A stretch of 34,204 nucleotides of DNA from Thiodiazotropha sp050305635 (GTDB lineage Bacteria; Pseudomonadota; Gammaproteobacteria; Chromatiales; Chromatiaceae), in contig JBNLFS010000073.1 in NCBI GenBank assembly GCA_050305635.1, positions 1 to 34,204 of the forward strand, written 5' to 3'. The position numbers and the translations under genes were made by a program. A model generated the notes under the pieces. The model worked only from the letters and a program-made list of their open reading frames with translations. It made no database searches and had not been told where the DNA came from. The first letter of the stretch is position 1; every line of letters starts with the position of its first letter. Positions 32,305-34,204 of this stretch are shown here, piece after piece.

Positions 32305-33827
32305 GCCCCCCGTCCCAGACGCAGTCCGCGCAACACCCAGTCACGTTCTCGCTGATGCAGGCCATGGCGCCAGGCCACCCAGGCGAATCCCCCCAGCACC
32401 GCTGAACTAAAGACAAGCTTGGCCACCAGACCATCGACCTGGGCGGTCAACAGGAACACCCCCAGCGCCCCCCCCAGGGCCCAGGCAAATCGTCCCGCCG
32501 AGGACCGGCACTCCGGAATCAACAGCCACACCATAAGGTACAGCGCCAGTGAGTCAATGAAGGTTCTCAGGGTCCAGACCACCGCGGCGCCCAGAATTCC
32601 GTATTCGTGCAACGCCCACCACAGGGCCGCAAGATAGACCGGCAACTCCACCAGGTGCAGTTTCGCCGACCAGTCCGGGTGCCCCGCCGACTGGACCAGG
32701 GAAAACGGCACCAGGGAGAGTCCGTAAAAAAACACCCCCACCCCCAGCCATTGCATCACCCGATAACCGTTGTCCGCAAACTCCGCACCGACCCACAGAT
32801 TCAGACCATCGTAGGCAAAGGCCACCATGATCAGCACTAGGGGAAACAGCGCCATGGCAATGTAATCGAGTCCCTTGACGAACAGCCGCGCCGAGTGCTC
32901 CCGGTCCTCCGATCCACCCCGTGCCAGGGTGGTGGACTGGGCCGGCAGCAACACCGCCACGAAGGCGCTGGGGATGATCAACAGACGCGAGACGATTTCA
33001 TAAGGCGTGGTGTAATAGGCTACCGCGGTGACACTGAGCACAGCGCCGATGACGAAGCGATCCATTGAAACCATCAACGGCACTACCATGTTACTCACCG
33101 TCATCCAACCGCCAAAGCCGAGCAGCGGGCGGATCTGCAGACGATCGATGCGACAGTCCCGCCGGACTTCGGGAATGATCCGGAACATCAGCCACAGGTG
33201 CGCCAGGGTGGCAAGGAACCGCCCCCCCACCAACACCCCCACAATCGGGTAGAGGCTGTTGGAAAACGGCAACACCGCCACCGGGCCCAGGAAGGTGAGT
33301 ATCCCCATGGGAATACGGATCGCGGTCAACAGGTCGAAGCGCTGATAGGCGGCAATCACCCCACGCAAACCCACGGTGGCGATCACCAGGGGAATCGACA
33401 GGGAGAGCAGATAGAACGCCTTGAGGGATTCCTCATGCAGTTCCGCCGGGACATTCAGCACTTCCTGCACCAGCCAGGGGGAGAGTAGCAGAATCACGCC
33501 GAATCCCAGCAAACCCAACACCAGCATCAGGCTCAGTGCCGTCCAGATCAGCGCCGGAATCTCCACCTCCCGACCCTCGCCCAGAAATCGGGCCACCAGT
33601 ACGGTCAGCGCACGTCCCAAACCAAAATCGAACAGAGAGAAATATCCGACAAACATCCAGCTGATGGCGAGCAATCCAAATCGCTCGGTACCGATCTCTT
33701 CAATCAGGATCGGGATGGTCACCAACGCGACCAGAAAAGGCACCCCCACGCTGATCAGATTCCACACCACATTCTTGGCCAGACGACTGCCGCGGGTTAA
33801 CTCTTTCTGTCTGGGTTGCTGACTCAT
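32301..33827 (-). CDS. Wzx-type polysaccharide flippase (MOP superfamily)
   Basis: The 508-residue inner-membrane protein has 12-14 hydrophobic segments, a basic N-terminus (RGSRLAKNVVWNLISVGVPFLVALVTIPILIEEIGTERFGL) typical of polysaccharide-export MOP proteins, and no soluble domain. It should flip undecaprenyl-PP-linked glycans to the periplasm. It is the first gene of the five-gene operon, with 377 bp of non-coding, repeat-bearing DNA upstream in the window. The ribosome site is weak. No polymerase gene (Wzy) is seen. Confidence 0.9.
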   Translation of the reverse strand: MSQQPRQKELTRGSRLAKNVVWNLISVGVPFLVALVTIPILIEEIGTERFGLLAISWMFVGYFSLFDFGLGRALTVLVARFLGEGREVEIPALIWTALSLMLVLGLLGFGVILLLSPWLVQEVLNVPAELHEESLKAFYLLSLSIPLVIATVGLRGVIAAYQRFDLLTAIRIPMGILTFLGPVAVLPFSNSLYPIVGVLVGGRFLATLAHLWLMFRIIPEVRRDCRIDRLQIRPLLGFGGWMTVSNMVVPLMVSMDRFVIGAVLSVTAVAYYTTPYEIVSRLLIIPSAFVAVLLPAQSTTLARGGSEDREHSARLFVKGLDYIAMALFPLVLIMVAFAYDGLNLWVGAEFADNGYRVMQWLGVGVFFYGLSLVPFSLVQSAGHPDWSAKLHLVELPVYLAALWWALHEYGILGAAVVWTLRTFIDSLALYLMVWLLIPECRSSAGRFAWALGGALGVFLLTAQVDGLVAKLVFSSAVLGGFAWVAWRHGLHQRERDWVLRGLRLGRGA

Positions 33828-34204
33828 GGCGTTATCTTAACCCGAATCAGTGAACCCACCGATTCTATTTAACGAGACCTTATCGACATCAGACAGGGTC
33901 CGTTCCTGTCGAGAATATATTTGGCTTAGTGTTGAGTTTTTAGTTTTGAGTTGAGGCGTTCACTGCGCTCACGGAGTTGTTGCTTACCCCTCTCCCGCAA
34001 GGGGAGCTGGGATTTTCGATTCGGGTTAGGTCGTGCGCGGGTGTTATCGGTAGGTCGGGTTAGCGTAGCGTAACCCGACATGAAGTGAATAATGCTGTTC
34101 GTCGGGTTACGCTGCGCTAACCCGACCTACCCGCTCGTCATACAGTTTATCCGAGGTGTTACCCCTGTCTCCGAACATGTGTTACCTATGTCCCCGGTCT
34201 ATAC
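33828..34204. other. Non-coding region upstream of the flippase
   Basis: No gene is evident in these 377 bp to the window end. They hold a CTCCC-GCAAG-GGGAG hairpin (33992-34006), a common bacterial intergenic motif, and the inverted repeat at 34050-34130. The operon promoter should lie here; I could not place it with confidence. Confidence 0.5.
34050..34130. repeat. GTAGGTCGGG...CCCGACCTAC inverted repeat, copy 2
   Basis: This 81-bp element has the same arms and inner GCGTAACCCGAC / GTCGGGTTACGC units as the copy at 20093-20178, with a different centre. It lies more than 200 bp upstream of the flippase start. Confidence 0.8.

Noticed and set aside
1..34204. tRNA, rRNA or riboswitch genes
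   Set aside because: I scanned the intergenic gaps for cloverleaf-like and conserved RNA patterns and found none; this was by eye, so a small RNA could be missed.

Overview
The window looks like a contiguous piece of a gammaproteobacterial chromosome. The evidence is the leuS-lptE-holA chain with translational overlaps, a nearby proA-nadD-rsfS group, an LptE lipoprotein (so an outer membrane with LPS), paired CNNM/CorC-type membrane proteins, and abundant REP-like palindromes. The DNA appears GC-rich by eye. A sulfur-oxidiser or Chromatiales-like host is only a guess from overall gene style. I saw no rRNA, tRNA, CRISPR array, integrase, transposase or prophage gene.

Layout. (1) 1-5959, minus strand: a secreted His/Asp/Arg-rich small protein; then a two-gene unit made of a small CX3CX2C protein followed by a giant Ser/Thr kinase-like / AAA ATPase / GAF / GGDEF fusion. 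(2) 6232-12136: a phosphate island. On the plus strand it holds a PhoU-like DUF47 protein, a Pit phosphate transporter, an unrecognised P-loop protein and a PPP-like metallophosphatase. A Na/Pi cotransporter with a PhoU-like tail converges on them and overlaps by 16 bp. (3) 12486-15162: two adjacent CNNM/CorC-family proteins. (4) 15448-18003: a small basic helical protein, repeat clusters, a WYL regulator and rsfS. (5) 18004-19909: nadD and proA. (6) 20202-21844: a small membrane protein, a secreted retropepsin-like protease and two paralogous secreted EF-hand proteins. (7) 22005-26138: holA, lptE, leuS. (8) 26273-27851: a globin-like protein and, divergently, a membrane-anchored GT2 glycosyltransferase. 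(9) 28051-33827: a five-gene surface-polysaccharide operon (flippase, two GT4 enzymes, SDR, WecA/WbpL-like initiating transferase) in which every junction overlaps.

How parts may work together. The phosphate island combines two types of phosphate importer, each with a PhoU-like component, and a possible kinase/phosphatase-like pair of unknown function; I consider this pair the best candidate for something undescribed. The kinase/ATPase/GAF/GGDEF protein probably turns an unknown stimulus into c-di-GMP, and its small cysteine-rich partner may belong to the same response. The polysaccharide operon would start a lipid-linked glycan on undecaprenyl phosphate, extend it and flip it across the inner membrane, but no polymerase, ligase or 4,6-dehydratase lies in the window.

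Spaces between genes are rich in short inverted repeats of at least four families. They sit mostly at gene 3' ends, and two of them separate nadD from rsfS, which are commonly close neighbours. Functional calls rest on reading of motifs, not on database searches.
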